A stretch of DNA of 64,000 nucleotides, taken from positions 821,001-885,000 of the forward strand of contig OU015673.1 in the NCBI GenBank assembly GCA_907165275.2, given 5' to 3'. Made by a program: the position numbers and the translations under genes. This stretch comes from Zygaena filipendulae. Taxonomy: Eukaryota > Arthropoda > Insecta > Lepidoptera > Zygaenidae. Below, one piece after another: positions 11,216 to 22,643 of the stretch (the stretch's first letter is position 1; each line of letters opens with the position of its first letter). A model generated the notes under the pieces. It was not told the origin of the DNA. It saw only the letters and a list, made by a program, of their open reading frames with translations, and ran no database searches.

Positions 11216-12780
11216 ATCTAATATCTATAGTATAATATACATGTAATAATATGCAGATATACCTTGTGTTGCTTGGTTTCCACACTTTCCACGACACAAG
11301 CTTATAGCTTAGTGTGGGATCAACTAGATATTTGTGTTGTGAAGAGGATTATTATTATTATATTTCCGCTGGTGGCTGTACCCGATGCACGTACGCTGTG
11401 TACAATACATTGTACAGTGTACATTGTACACGCGCCGTACTCACTGAAGTATAAGACATGAATGTCGTCCGACATTTTACGACTACGTTTTTACAACGTC
11501 AATTAAAAAAACATACACACAGCGAGCGAAAATGCGTAATTCACAAAATTTTACCATAATTTAACCGCCTTCAAAAAACACAATAGGTACCTAATGCGCT
11601 ATCTTACCAAAAAGCAAAAGAAAAAACAAAATAGTCAAAATACCGATTTTAAAGTTATAATATAGATATATCTATAATATAATTAGTGGTACCTAACTCA
11701 ACTATAAATACAGTCGAACATAAAAGTTAGAACCTCCTTTTTGGAAGTTAGTTAAAAAGTGTTCCATATGAATAATGACCATTGACATTCCACAGAAGTA
11801 ATGTGGGCGTCCAAGCTGCCAGTGCTCGGCATTTAGTTTCCGAGATATAGGTAAGAAGTTTTGTAAAGTTGGGTGAATAAATTGGTTCCACGATTTTAAT
11901 TGATTGTTAATAAATGCTCAATTTTCTACAATTACATAATATATCTTAATCTACAATAATGTCTAAAAATCTACGTAACAAGCTAGTAAGAGTGTGTTTT
12001 TTTTGGTCACACAAACTTTTAAAATGCTTTTTTTCAAATTAAGCTTTTTTAGAATTCCAACTTCAAATGTCTGTTAAAAAAAAATTGTTTTAGTTTTTGA
12101 ATATTTTTTCAATCCTTTCTTTCAATCGACTATTCTAGATACAGAATCTAGTCTTAACTTAATATTTACCTCACTACCATGTACTTTTTGCTTGCAAGCC
12201 CACAAAAAATGTCCCACAAAAAAAACATCGCATGTATAATTTAATCCTTTCGTAGAAGTCAAAGGAATCTTAGTTGATACAGTAAAATCTGACGTTATTA
12301 TTTTTTTTTTATGGTATTTACATTGAAATGCACTGGTGAGATGCATATCGATGGTTTACTGGAATTTCTCGAAGCAATTTCACAGTTGGACCTTTAATGC
12401 ATGCTCTGTGGGAAGTTTTATAGTAAAACGATGCAGGTTCTTATTTCACTGTTTCCACAGATGACGGAATACTATTTTGAAAATGCCAACACGTTTACAC
12501 GGTATTAACCGCGATAAACTAATTTGTAAAACATAGAAAATAGAAATAAAACTGACGTCCATTTCGACGGAAATCCAGCCAAAAGACCAAGTTACTGTTC
12601 TTTGGCTCAAATGGAACCAGCATTAACACACATACCTACATATGGACATACGGCGCAGTGCAGGGTATACTCACAGCCGCATGTAAGGCACATATCTAGC
12701 GACGTTAGCATAGCAGCTAAAATAAGCGGGAATAGCTCGAAGTTTGCCGTTAGGGTAGTGCTGTAACAGAAGCGTTGCTA
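11216..12780. other. Gene-free stretch
   Basis: A short palindromic run (GTGTACAATACATTGTACAG) lies near 11398-11430. A fragment ending CCTCCTTTTTGGAAGT near 11735 matches a repeat edge at 13720 and 23925. No gene is supported. Confidence 0.4.
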
Positions 12781-12954
12781 TCCTAGTATTACAAATGTGA
12801 ATGTTAGTTTGTTTGTTACGCTTTCCCGCATGTACTCAACCGATCGTCACGAAACTTTGCATACACGTTGTCAGGGGTACAGACAAACGCATAGGGTATT
12901 CTATTCCGGGATTCCCATGGGAACAACAAAATTAACGCGGGTGAAACCGCTACT
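12781..12954 (+). mobile_element. Lep1-like Helitron, 3' tip deleted
   Basis: Starts TCCTAGTATTACAAATGTG, carries the CATACACGTTGTCAGGGGTA core and AACGCGGGTGAAACCGC, then loses the CTAG tip. Confidence 0.75.
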
Positions 12955-13358
12955 AAAGGATTTAACGTACGTATTGCCACTCCTTGTCCAATAGCTAGTG
13001 CAAGCCGTTTTAAAAAAAAGTGGTTTTCGCGATTTTTACCTTTTAGATTGTGAATGAAAATGAATAATGAAATTTATTACAAAAAAAAAAACTATCATAA
13101 GAAGTTTCTAAAATTAAACACATTTTCTTTCCTCTCCGCTAGTAGCTGCGCTGTGGTAGTGTGCACGAACCTAATGCATTGTATTGTAATTTGAACAACG
13201 CCCGTTACAGAAGCATTTCTACATGGGATACGGAGACGAAGCGTAGCCTATGCACTCGGCTGCATGCCTCACACCACAGACGTGGATTGCAGTAGATGAG
13301 TCAAGGTGATAAAATTTTTGGCAAAAAACCGAGCGTACCTACCACATTTTGTTTCTAA

Positions 13359-13550
13359 CTAGCTGTCCCCGGCGGATTCACCAGCGGTAATTTCGGAGTT
13401 TCCGTAGGAAATTCGAAATAAAATGTAGCTTCCTATAAGTGAAATGATTTTTAAAATCGGTTCAGTAGATCCAGGGATTACTCCCTACAACGTCACAAAC
13501 TCACACAATTGACAAACTCACAAACTTTACCACTTTATATAGATACCTAG
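13359..13550 (-). mobile_element. Helitron variant, minus orientation
   Basis: Left edge CTAGCTGTCCCC with hairpin remnant, then TCGGTTCAGTAGATCCAGGG; right edge in ACTTTATATAGAT. Confidence 0.6.
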
Positions 13551-14247
13551 TCATGTCGCAAGCAAATGCTAATTCATCCGTTTACAAACGCGGGTGGAGA
13601 ATACGTCGTGATGAGTGTTTGCACTTTGGAAATTGGTGTAGTTTGACTATATTGTGATAACAGTTTCTAAATACCTACATTATAAAAACATACATACCTA
13701 CAGCCGAATGCAGATCCTCTTGCTGACTCCTTTTTGGAAGTCGGTTAAAAACTAAACTTACCTAACCTAAAAATAACCGCTGAACCAAATTAGCTCTTTA
13801 CGAACCTATAAAAAAAGGTACGGATATTTCTCTATTTTCGGTATCATAGTACTCAAAGTTTAACCCCAGTAGGGGTAGGCAGTGAACACGGAAAATACAA
13901 CCTATAGTATAAATATAACCTACAGTTGTTATGGGCAGGTAATCACTTTTTTAACTGTAACTAAATTACCTACTGTAAATTTTCGCTTTCAGCTGTGAGC
14001 ATCGTTTTACCAAGTACCTCCTTAACTCAAACTATAGTAAAACTTGAACTCACCTAAAAAGCTCTTCGCTAGATTTGATCGATGCAAGTTCGCTTATTTA
14101 ATTAAGCAAAAACAGGGTCTTTAATCAAAGTGTGGGCCGGTTGTAATTAAAACTTCTACATTTGGAACTCTTAAGTTTGATATATAACCAATTTTCAAGA
14201 ATAATTCATGATCGAGATAATCATCTGTCTGTGATACTTATTCCTTA

Positions 14248-14509
14248 CACGGAGAGAAATCAATCAGACCGCAGAGGTTTCGGTCGCCCTTCGTTGCCCG
14301 AAGGATATGTTGGCGACACAATATCAGTGACCAGCAGGCACAGTGACCAACCCCGCACGGCGTCAATAATGTGCAAACTACGGGAGAGTATACTGACCAA
14401 ATATGGCGCCCAACCGAACACCGGTAGCAGAAATACTGTTGACCAATCTTCGGTGGGGAACTTTTCGGTCGCGAACTTTACCGAACAAAGCCCTATTTTT
14501 CTCTCAGGG
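14248..14509 (+). mobile_element. GAGAGAAA-tipped MITE, copy 1
   Basis: Begins ACGGAGAGAAATC and ends ATTTTTCTCTCAG, short imperfect inverted tips. Over 95 percent like 23663-23911. Frames on both strands through it are conserved only because the copies are alike. Confidence 0.75.
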
Positions 14510-15273
14510 TAGGACATATAAAGGAAAGCGAAACGCGTTGAAATGAAGCATTGTTGGACAAATTAATGAAATGATAGAAATCGTCTTTGTAACAAAAAAG
14601 AAATATTGCTTACAATTCCTAGCTGACATTAATATTCTTTTACAATTAACAAACAAATAAACAAATTTACATTCGCATTTATAATATTCGTTGGGACTTG
14701 CCTTATCTACTCCAATTATATCTGTGGTAAATGCTAAGTGATAATTATTGTTCTTAAAACTAATTCCGACTTGTTTATTCTAAAAATGTCATACAAGCAA
14801 TAATTTTTTTTTAGATTCAATGGGGAATATTCAAGAGGAATATAAAACTAATGCGATAACAATAAAATGCAATCGGCACCTATCGAAAATGCAAACCAAT
14901 TTTAACAATTCAATGGACAAGTTTGGTGTTAATCTCGCAATAAATAACCTCAGTATCCGAAAGCCGATCGTAGGACTTCTGTAACGTTCACTAGTTACGG
15001 GCATCGAATCCGAGTAACGATCTATCAGACGCTACCCGCGAGTGCCATGGACTTAGCATATTGTGGTGCAGGGAACAAACGGTAAATTATCGCACGTCCA
15101 CCGCAGGATCCCACTCCGGACAACGTCGGGTTGCGACTGTATTTATGATGTGTCGCAGATGTCGGGTGGTAAACCTCTACCTACTAATATTACCCACCAA
15201 AAACATATTCACGTAAAATGATGCCAAGACGAGTCCATACGACGGGCACTGTCGAAACGTTATCAGATCTCAT
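14510..15273. other. Gene-free stretch
   Basis: No gene or recognisable repeat is seen; moderately AT-rich. Confidence 0.4.
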
Positions 15274-15533
15274 GTAGAGCCAAGCATATAACTCTACACA
15301 CCCTAACTCTATGAGGCCTAACTTCTCAAACTCTACACCTTAGTCAGAATATGTGGCTTGGCCATTTCGCTCCATTCACATGAGCGGAAGGTGAATAATT
15401 TATCCACTGTTAATTACTAATCTGGGTTTTTGCAGTACCTAAAGAAACGGCCAAGCCACATATTCTAAGGTGTAAAGTTATATAGGCCTCATAGAGTTAA
15501 GGTGTGTACTGTGTAGAGTTATAAGCTTGGCTA
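15274..15533. mobile_element. Foldback element with about 90-bp arms
   Basis: Left arm 15274-15367 (GAGCCAAGCATATAACTC ... GTGGCTTGGCC) is the inverted match of right arm 15444-15533 (GGCCAAGCCACAT ... AAGCTTGGCT), with an 80-bp loop. Small indels separate the arms. Confidence 0.85.
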
Positions 15534-15562
15534 TAAATCACACTTTATTGTATAGAATATTT

Positions 15563-15797
15563 GGACGCAGATAAGCAATAACATGTTAACTCATAAAATG
15601 AAGTTATTGATTCAGAACGATTTATTGAGAGTTAGAGAACGTTTTTTAATTATGTGTTTACCTTATTACATTGTTTAAATATGTAACTGAATATTGAAAA
15701 TCAAAAATTTGACACAAAATGGCGCTATAATTTTAAAACTTTAATTTACTCAAAATTTCTCCAGTGTGGGTTAACACACTATTGCTTATCTATGTAA
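15563..15797 (-). mobile_element. GGACATAG-family MITE, full length
   Basis: Left edge GGACGCAGATAAGCAATA, right edge TATTGCTTATCTATGTAA, flanked by ATTT on both sides as a 4-bp target duplication. Confidence 0.85.
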
Positions 15798-15881
15798 ATT
15801 TATACTATGAGTTACCGCCTGTAATACTGACATTCGTAGGTGCCTTTAAGAGGCCTGAATCGTAAAAAAAAATATACCAAC

Positions 15882-15973
15882 AGTAATTTAAGAGGAAGGT
15901 TATACGTATAATTTATCCTGGAATTCCCGCGGGAACTCGAAATCACCGCGCGTGAAACCGCGGGAACAGCTAG
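15882..15973 (+). mobile_element. Helitron 3' fragment
   Basis: Carries GGAATTCCCGCGGGAACT, the terminal hairpin and CAGCTAG|T. Confidence 0.7.
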
Positions 15974-16440
15974 TCGAAGATATTTTTGTATACTTTCATA
16001 CCTTTACTAGATAGATCTAGATAGATAGATCATACTTTATGATAGATTCCGATTGCACCAGCAGTGCACTAAAGTTATTCTTGTAAAATCCGTATTTACC
16101 CATGAGAGTTAGGTAAGTATCGCCGTTTGGTTGCGCATCCAGTGTTACAAAGAGCAATAAATCTAATAAACGTACTATAATATATAGCTAGTCCATGGAG
16201 CTAAGAGTAGGTACATGGAGGAATAAATTGGTGATCCATCGACCGACATTGATACGGCTAATGTAATTTACGAGTACACTGGATAACTAACCGAGGTCGA
16301 GCTGCAAGGTCCTCATTGACAGGAACAAAGGCGGACCTTGAAAGGGAGATCAATTCTTCTCTTTGTTTTAGATTTAGTATCTAGTGTACTCTGTAACCTT
16401 ATCCGAGACTACACCTATCCCTACTATTAAGTATATTTTA

Positions 16441-16755
16441 CTAGCTGTTCCTAACGGTTTCACCCGCGTTAATTTCGGAGTTCCCGCAGGAATTCCGGGA
16501 TAAAAAGTACCCTATGTCCTTCTCTGTACCCCTGAAAACGTGTATGCAAAATTTCATGATTAGTAGGGATGTAAATGTAGGTGAATTTATTTATTTGTTT
16601 GTTACGCTTTCACGCCTTAACTACTCGACCGATTATCATGAAATTTTGCGTACACGTTGTCAGGGCTACAGAAAAGGACGTAGAGGGTATACTTTTATCC
16701 CGGAATTTTTGCGAGAACTCTAAATTAATGGTATGAAACCGCGTGAAACCGCTAG
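16441..16755. mobile_element. Two Lep1-like Helitrons joined at their 5' ends
   Basis: 16441 to about 16565 is minus oriented (CTAGCTGTTCC left edge) and about 16566-16755 is plus oriented (ending CGCTAG|T). Both outer edges are therefore Helitron 3' ends. Confidence 0.75.
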
Positions 16756-17029
16756 TATTTTACCTATACATATGGGCTCGATAATGACACCTGCAGTGAG
16801 GTGCTCTTTTAAAAACCACACGAGCGAAGTCTCGGGCAGCCACTAGTATACCCTGTAGTAAAAAGTTGCATTTTGCAGCAAGACGTGTAAGCCGGATATC
16901 CGGCCTGAGCAAACGTAAAGCGCAGGTCACACCGCGAGCTAAGCTAACTTAGCTTAGCTTAGCTCATACCAATTTGGGCTTATAAAAACCGTTATGTCCT
17001 TTTCTTTAGCCCTGACCACAGAACAGGAA

Positions 17030-17710
17030 ATAACAGATAGAAGGGACATCAACTTAGTTTAGTATAAAAACAGATGAAAACCAGCGTTGCCGGGTGATTT
17101 TCGCACACAAAACCTATTCATCTCGCACTAAAACATTCATTAACGTAAAGAAATGTATTAAACGCTTTATGGTTATGTTTTTACTTAGTAACTGTAATCA
17201 CTGCTTTCAAAATTCACAGCTTTGAGAATATTATGGTAAATTTACAGCGATGATAGCTCAGTGGTTGGTGCGTTCAGATCAAACGCAGCAAGGCGTATGT
17301 TCAAACCCTAACAATGAGCTTGAGCTGTCAGTGAAGGAAAACATCGTGAGGAAACCATAGCATGGTGATAGGGCGATCTCTAGTGTCCGGCTGGCTAGCT
17401 ACCACCTTCAAGTTGCAAATCTGTCGCCAAGCACCTAACGGTGTGTTCCGGCAGCCCCACTTGAAAGCCAGTTCCCATCCCCATTCCAGGTCGGCACCGC
17501 ACCTGCATGCCTTCTGGTGTTGCAGATGTCTATGGGCGGCGGTAATCACTTACCATCAAGTGTACCACTTGCCCGTTTGCCCTCTATGACATAAAAAAAA
17601 AATACTCGGGATGGCAGAAAAAGAAGTTTTGGGCAAATTAGAGCATTTTGGTCTAATTTCCTTTGCAACGATGGCGCGCTTGCCCCGCCTACATTGTCCT
17701 CTCTAGTTAA
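17030..17710. repeat. Old dispersed repeat split by a SINE
   Basis: 17030-17243 and 17608-17710 together resemble about 2887-3320. The SINE at 17246-17601 interrupts it. Confidence 0.55.
17246..17601 (+). mobile_element. tRNA-derived SINE, family A (HaSE-like)
   Basis: The head is tRNA-like with A box TAGCTCAGTGG and a B-box-like GTTCAAACCC. The body is 300 bp and ends TACCATCAAGTGTACCACTT ... TATGACATAAAAAAAA. Copies lie at 48044-48376 (plus) and 52349-52697 (minus). The conserved body explains the 73-82 codon frames seen in all three. Confidence 0.9.
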
Positions 17711-17814
17711 TTTATTTGCTCTGGGGCCCTGACAACAAAATTTAATGAAAGAAAGAAGAAAGAACGAAAATATATGTGAACTTGTATAGACATAATATGC
17801 CTTGGTATGTAATG

Positions 17815-17940
17815 TGGTTTCACCCGCGTTAATTTCGGATTTCCTACGGTAATTCCGGGATAAAAAGTGAAAAGACAACGTGTATGGAACATTTCATGAT
17901 GAACGGTCGAGCCGTTAGGGTGCTAAAGCGTAACAAACAA
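17815..17940 (-). mobile_element. Helitron fragment, minus
   Basis: Carries GGTTTCACCCGCGTTAATTT and ATTTCATGATGAACGGTCGA; lacks both tips. Confidence 0.6.
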
Positions 17941-18920
17941 AGAAACCAGTATTAAGCTTTGTTCGTGGTGCAACCTGCGCTTTATTAGCGCGACCTCCGG
18001 TGCGGTAGAGATTCTTTTTTATTTGCTCATCCATTAGCTATTGTTTGATCAGCACATTTCGAGGCTTAGCGGCCTAATTAAGCATTGAAGAGGCGTAATC
18101 ACGGTACGCTATGATTAGGTACTTACAAGCGAAGTGAATCGTATACAACGTTAGTCAGAAAGGGGAACCGAGGTCACAGGCTATCCAAATATTCATGATG
18201 GTGGTTTATAGTTTAGCAACATCAAAAGGTTTTGGCGAAATGCGAACACAGGCGATGAAGTGTGAAAGAGACGCAACCAACAGTTGTTATCTCTATTTAT
18301 AATTCTGATTGACCCATATCCATAGACTAGTAGAAGCGGATCGTTGTGGCACCGCTCCTTTGTCACCAAATAGACAGATTGGCCGCCCAGTCGCTTTGTC
18401 TATATCTAGATAGTGGTCAATTTATGAGGGTTTCGCTCAGTCTACACACTCGTTAAATATCTGTCACAACTCAAACGTTGGAGCAATTTTTATTTTTTCA
18501 CTCATTTTTTCCGTGAGCGTACCGTACGTACGTATGTAATCTACCAAACGTGTTCAGCTTCCAACAATCAGTCAGTGAGAAACGACGATAAATCCACGTT
18601 ATCAGAGGGATGAGAGCACGGGCGAAATGTATGTCGGAGCCAATTTGCTCGGCGCGTATGTTTTTTTTTTTTTTTATATTTCCCACTACACTACCTGTCC
18701 CGACGCATTAGTTACCTGATTGCCTATTTCATAATATTATCTTGTCAATATCTTTTTTACCTCTATATTTATCTATAATTGACTCTTTCTCCCCGGGTCT
18801 TAGCTATGGCTTGATCATTTTCACCTTAAGCGTTGTACTCAGAGACATGTATACACAAGGAGGTCTGTGATTGGTACTATTTGCTTAGAATACCGAAAGA
18901 TGGGTAGAGCATCTATACTT
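17941..18920. other. Gene-free stretch
   Basis: No convincing coding or repeat signal. A CGTACGTACGTA run lies near 18520 and a T-tract at 18661. Confidence 0.4.
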
Positions 18921-18924
18921 ATTT

Positions 18925-19100
18925 ATTTATTTATTTAAAGATCTTTATTGCACATTTACGTACAAAAGGCGGACTTAATGCCTAAGCATTCTATACCAAT
19001 CAACCTTTTGGCTAGGGGATATCCTACCAGTGGCGAAGGTACCATAGAAGCCGATTCCCACCGGCTTCCCTTCAGACGCAACATCTCTCTCCGTAATTGA
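18925..19100 (-). mobile_element. LINE 3' end with (AAAT)n tail
   Basis: Minus strand reads ...GCATTAAGTCCGCC...TGCAATAAAGATC then an (AAAT)n tail. A short sister copy is at 40601-40668 on the plus strand. Confidence 0.75.
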
Positions 19101-19103
19101 GAA

Positions 19104-19190
19104 CGTTGTCAGGGATACAGGGAAGGACTTTTTATACCGGAATTCCCGCGGGAACTCCGGAACTTATCGCAGGTGAAACCGCGGGGAACA
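19104..19190 (+). mobile_element. Helitron 3' fragment
   Basis: GTTGTCAGGGATACAG core, GGAATTCCCGCGGGAACTCC and the hairpin; the tip is changed to CAGTTAA. Confidence 0.6.
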
Positions 19191-19266
19191 GTTAATAGTT
19201 AAATAAGTTGAAATTAAAGTAGATTTCCGGCTTCCCTCTCTCAATATTTCACCCTTCGCCACTGTA

Positions 19267-19485
19267 TCCTACTAATAATAAAAACGCGAAAGTTTGTAAG
19301 AATGTATGGATGGATGGATGGATGGATGTTTGTTACTCTTTCACGCAAAAACTACTGGATGGTTTTAAATGAAACTTTACAATAATATAGCTTATACATC
19401 AGATTAACACATAGGGTACTTTTTATCCCAGAATTCCCGCGGGAACTTTGAAATTAACGCAGGTGAAACCACGGGACACAACTAG
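19267..19485 (+). mobile_element. Lep1-like Helitron, both tips intact
   Basis: Starts TCCTACTAATAATAAAAACG, has an internal (GATG)n run near 19310, GAATTCCCGCGGGAACTTTG, the terminal hairpin and ends ACTAG|T. Confidence 0.85.
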
Positions 19486-19647
19486 TACTTATATAAAAAT
19501 GAATCCCTATTTCCCTTGATCACGGCATCACGCGTTATCGGCTGGACCAATTTCGCTAACTCTTGTTTTTGTTGTAACTATTATTGTAAGGAGAAGAAGA
19601 ATAAAGGATTCGATGTTTGGACAAAAAAGTTTGGGGCAAAATGTCCT

Positions 19648-20284
19648 TAATAACAGACCCCTGACAATGTGTATGCAAAATTTCATGATGATTGGTTGGG
19701 CCGTTAAGGCGTGAAAGCATAAGAGACAGACAGAAAGATGGACAGAGTTACTTTCGCATTTGTATAATACTAGCTGTTCCCCACGGTTTCACCCGCGGAA
19801 ATTTCGGAAATCCCGCAGGAATTTCGGGCTATGAAGTACCCTATGTCCTTTTCTGTGCCCCCAACAATGTGCAGTATGCAAATTTCGTGAGATTTCACCA
19901 GCCTTAATTTCGGAATTCCCGCGGGAATTCCAGGATAAAAAGTACCCTATGTCCTTCTCTGTACCTTTAAGAACTTGTGTACAAAATACGTAACAGCGTA
20001 ACAGGCAGACAGACAGACCGACAAACAGAGTTACTTTCTCATTTATAATATTACTAGCTGTCCCCCGCGATTTCATCCGCGGTAATTTTGGAGTTCCCGC
20101 GGAGGTTGCGGGAAAAAAGTACTGTATGTCCTTCAGTTCCCGAGGGAATTCCGGGAAAAAAATTATCCTATCTTTTAAGTTGACCCATATTATAAATGGT
20201 TGCAAAATTTTATCAAAATCCGTTCAGTAGTTTCGGAGTCCATCGCGGACAAACAACGTGACACGTGATTTATATATATTAGAT
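19648..20284 (-). mobile_element. Cluster of three minus-oriented Helitron copies
   Basis: A 5' half at 19648-19769, then copies whose CTAG edges lie at 19770 and 20054, the last running to about 20284. The frames across this cluster are chance frames through repeated Helitron sequence. Confidence 0.75.
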
Positions 20285-20903
20285 TATGGATTAGTAGGGA
20301 TTATATTAATATTTCTGTGAAGCTTACGACAAAACAAAGGAAAATCAGGAAAAAATACTCATTGTTTATTTTTGTTCTATATTATTTATTGTTAAAAAAA
20401 TAAAAGCAAATACAGATGGCACTCTGGAATTTTTATTTGCATTCCCCCCTTTATAATATCTACTTCTTCTAGGAAAAGTTATCGGTCGCTTGTGCACGGA
20501 ATATTATTATTAAATATTTGTTGGAATAATTGCGGTTCATATAAAAAGCGGAAAAAGGAATTTTCTAAAATTTATTTTTCATTTTGCAAAACCTACTGAA
20601 CGGTTTTTTTTTATATATTTTAATAATGATTTTAATGCACAAATGGTTTGTATGCTCGATTGGCATATTAAACCGATTTTATCCGTAGATACAATTTAAG
20701 AATACCGAAGTAAGTAGGTAGGTAAGTACCTAATACTTTAAGAAATAAATTCCTTACAGAAAAAAAAAACAACAAAAATAGCTCAGGCAGGTATAGATTT
20801 TTTAATTAAACTACATAACATGTTTATATGATATTGAAAAAAAAACCTATAACTCATAGAAATTGGACTTTTCAATGGACGATTTTTCGTGAATAAGTGA
20901 CAT
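20285..20903. other. AT-rich gene-free stretch
   Basis: Nothing recognisable beyond poly-A/T runs. Confidence 0.4.
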
Positions 20904-21138
20904 GGACGCAGATAAGCAATAACATGTTAACCTACAAAATTAAGTTACCTATTCAGAACGATTTATTGAGAGTTAGGGAACGTTTTTTAATTATGTGTTT
21001 ACCTTATTACATTGTTTAAGTATGTAAATAAATATTGAACATAAAAAATGTTGACAGAAAATGGCGCTATAATTTTAAAACACGATTTACTCAAAATTTC
21101 TCTAGTGTGGGTTAACACACTATTGCTTATCTATTTCC
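20904..21138 (-). mobile_element. GGACATAG-family MITE
   Basis: Left edge GGACGCAGATAAGCAATA and right edge ATTGCTTATCTATTTCC. The 4-bp flanks (ACAT and ACAC) match at three of four positions. Confidence 0.8.
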
Positions 21139-21189
21139 ACACGAGAATAAGTTCCTTAGTCTTCAATAGCGTTGACGATCATAGTTTGT

Positions 21190-21505
21190 CAACTTGGCTA
21201 AAGGGACATGGATCCCTTGACTTCCGGAGCGGTGTTTTGCGACCTCTTGGAGTCGGCCGTTTATAATGAAGAAGTGGATTTAAAGATATCTCCTCGCAAG
21301 AATGGCTCGGCTGTGCGGCAGCCGGCAGTCAGTGATGGCGTGGATCCTATCACTCCTCTCGAAGGCCGGGTCCGCAGCCAACTCGGCCAGAGCTGATCGC
21401 GCCATCGCCTTGTCGAACGGCACTTCAGGCGCTTCCGAGACCCGAGATAGCCATCGAGCCTCTACGCAACTGGAAAAAATTGCGAATTCGAAAATTGTCA
21501 CACAC
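21190..21505. other. Coding-like GC-richer patch, identity unknown
   Basis: Open frames exist on both strands. The minus-strand frame (21280-21501) contains FDKAMARSALAELAADP and looks protein-like in composition. Its plus-strand left edge (CAACTTGGCTAAAGGGACA) matches repeat edges at 41230 and 50400, so it is more likely part of a mobile element than a host exon. No family is recognised. Confidence 0.3.
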
Positions 21506-21524
21506 GCATCACGTCTGAGATACG

Positions 21525-21645
21525 GCCGGATTGACGCAGTGGGTCACCATGCCTACCCGCCAAACATGCAAGGGGTTCCAGGTTCGATTCCCGGCGTGGT
21601 TGGACTTCGGTGTGCAGGGTTCTACTTTCCAGTATGGGCGTACGT
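21525..21645 (+). mobile_element. tRNA-derived SINE, family B
   Basis: GACGCAGTGGGTCACCATGC at the A-box region, GGTTCGATTCCCGG at the B box, then GTGTGCAGGGTTCTACTTTC. Confidence 0.75.
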
Positions 21646-21736
21646 ACATATGTTGAAGAAATATAACACATATATATATTATATTTCTTCAACAGTATAC
21701 TATAGATATAGTACACATAATCAAAATATAGTACAA

Positions 21737-21925
21737 TCCTTACTAATTCTTATTATAAACGCGAAAATTTTGTGTCTTTGTTACTCTTTCATGCAATAAC
21801 TACTGAATGGATTTTAATACACATTATTTTACAATAATATAGCTTATACATTAGAATACTTTTTGTCCCGGAATTCTCGCGAGATCTCCGAAATTGATGC
21901 GAGTGAAACCGCGGGAAACAGCTAG
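21737..21925 (+). mobile_element. Lep1-like Helitron, both tips intact
   Basis: TCCTTACTAATTCTTATTAT start, hairpin GCGAGTGAAACCGCGGG, end CAGCTAG|T. Confidence 0.85.
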
Positions 21926-21942
21926 TACAATTAATATTTTAA

Positions 21943-22451
21943 CTAGCTGTTCCCCGCGGTTTCACCTGCGCTAGTATCGGAGATCCCGCGGGTATCCCGA
22001 GATAAAAGTACTTACTGCCGTATCTATATTTTTTGCTGTAGGTAAAATTTAATGTACCTAGTTTCTTCCGCGTTAATTTCGGAATTACCGTTTGGATTCC
22101 GGGATAAAAAGTAGCCTATGTAAAAAAAAAATGTATAAAAAGTATTTCTCTGTGCCCCTGACAACGTATATGCAAAATTTTATGGTGATCGGTTGAGTCG
22201 TTTAACCGTGAAAGCGTAACAAGCAAACAAACAAACTCATTTTTGCATTTATAATATTAATAGCTGTGCCCTGCGGTCTCACCCCGCGGTAATTTTAGAG
22301 TTCCCGCGGGAACTCCGGGATAAAAAGTACCCTATGTCCTTCTCTGTATCCCTGACAACGTACATGCCAAATTTCATCCAAATCCGTTCAGCCGTTTTTA
22401 CGTAATTGAGTAACGAACATCCACACTTCACATTTATAATATTAGTAAGGA
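21943..22451 (-). mobile_element. Two tandem minus-oriented Helitrons
   Basis: The CTAG edge at 21943 starts a copy with a duplicated interior. A second copy runs from about 22260 to 22451, ending TTATAATATTAGTAAGGA. The second copy is the undamaged model for the interrupted copy at 29195/38667. It lies just past the stop codon of the host gene and may supply its 3' untranslated region. Confidence 0.8.
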
Positions 22452-22505
22452 TTAAGGAATAAGGACACGGTTGGCAATGCTAGTCTCAGGTAAACAATAA
22501 GCGTC

Positions 22506-22643
22506 TTACGATGGACACGGGTCGGCAGGCACCAGGAGGCTGATGGGGCAAGCGGTCCACTGCGCGGGGGGCTCCGCGTGCACAGTGTACTTCTTCAGAC
22601 GGGACGAGCTGCTCGGGTCCTTCCTCCTCTGTACGAAGCGCTC
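22506..22643 (-). CDS. Host gene exon 11 (last coding exon)
   Basis: The acceptor ...GTGTTCAG precedes GAGCGC at 22643, phase 0. It encodes 45 residues beginning ERFVQRRKDPSSSSRLKKYT, then TAA at 22508-22506. Pro/Ser-rich non-coiled tail. No AATAAA is seen before the Helitron that begins 55 bp downstream. Confidence 0.85.
   Translation of the reverse strand, partial: ERFVQRRKDPSSSSRLKKYTVHAEPPAQWTACPISLLVPADPCPS

Noticed and set aside
14162..14512. 116-codon frame and its minus-strand shadow, repeated near 23.7 kb
   Set aside because: Both frames sit in a two-copy MITE; conservation on both strands shows it is not coding.
17246..17320. tRNA-like sequence with A and B boxes
   Set aside because: The head belongs to a SINE with a 300-bp body and A tail; no complete cloverleaf can be made.
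17362..17589. Similar 73-82 codon frames at 17362-17589, 48137-48364 and 52359-52580
   Set aside because: All three lie in the body of the same SINE family; likeness is due to the repeat, and there is no independent coding sign.
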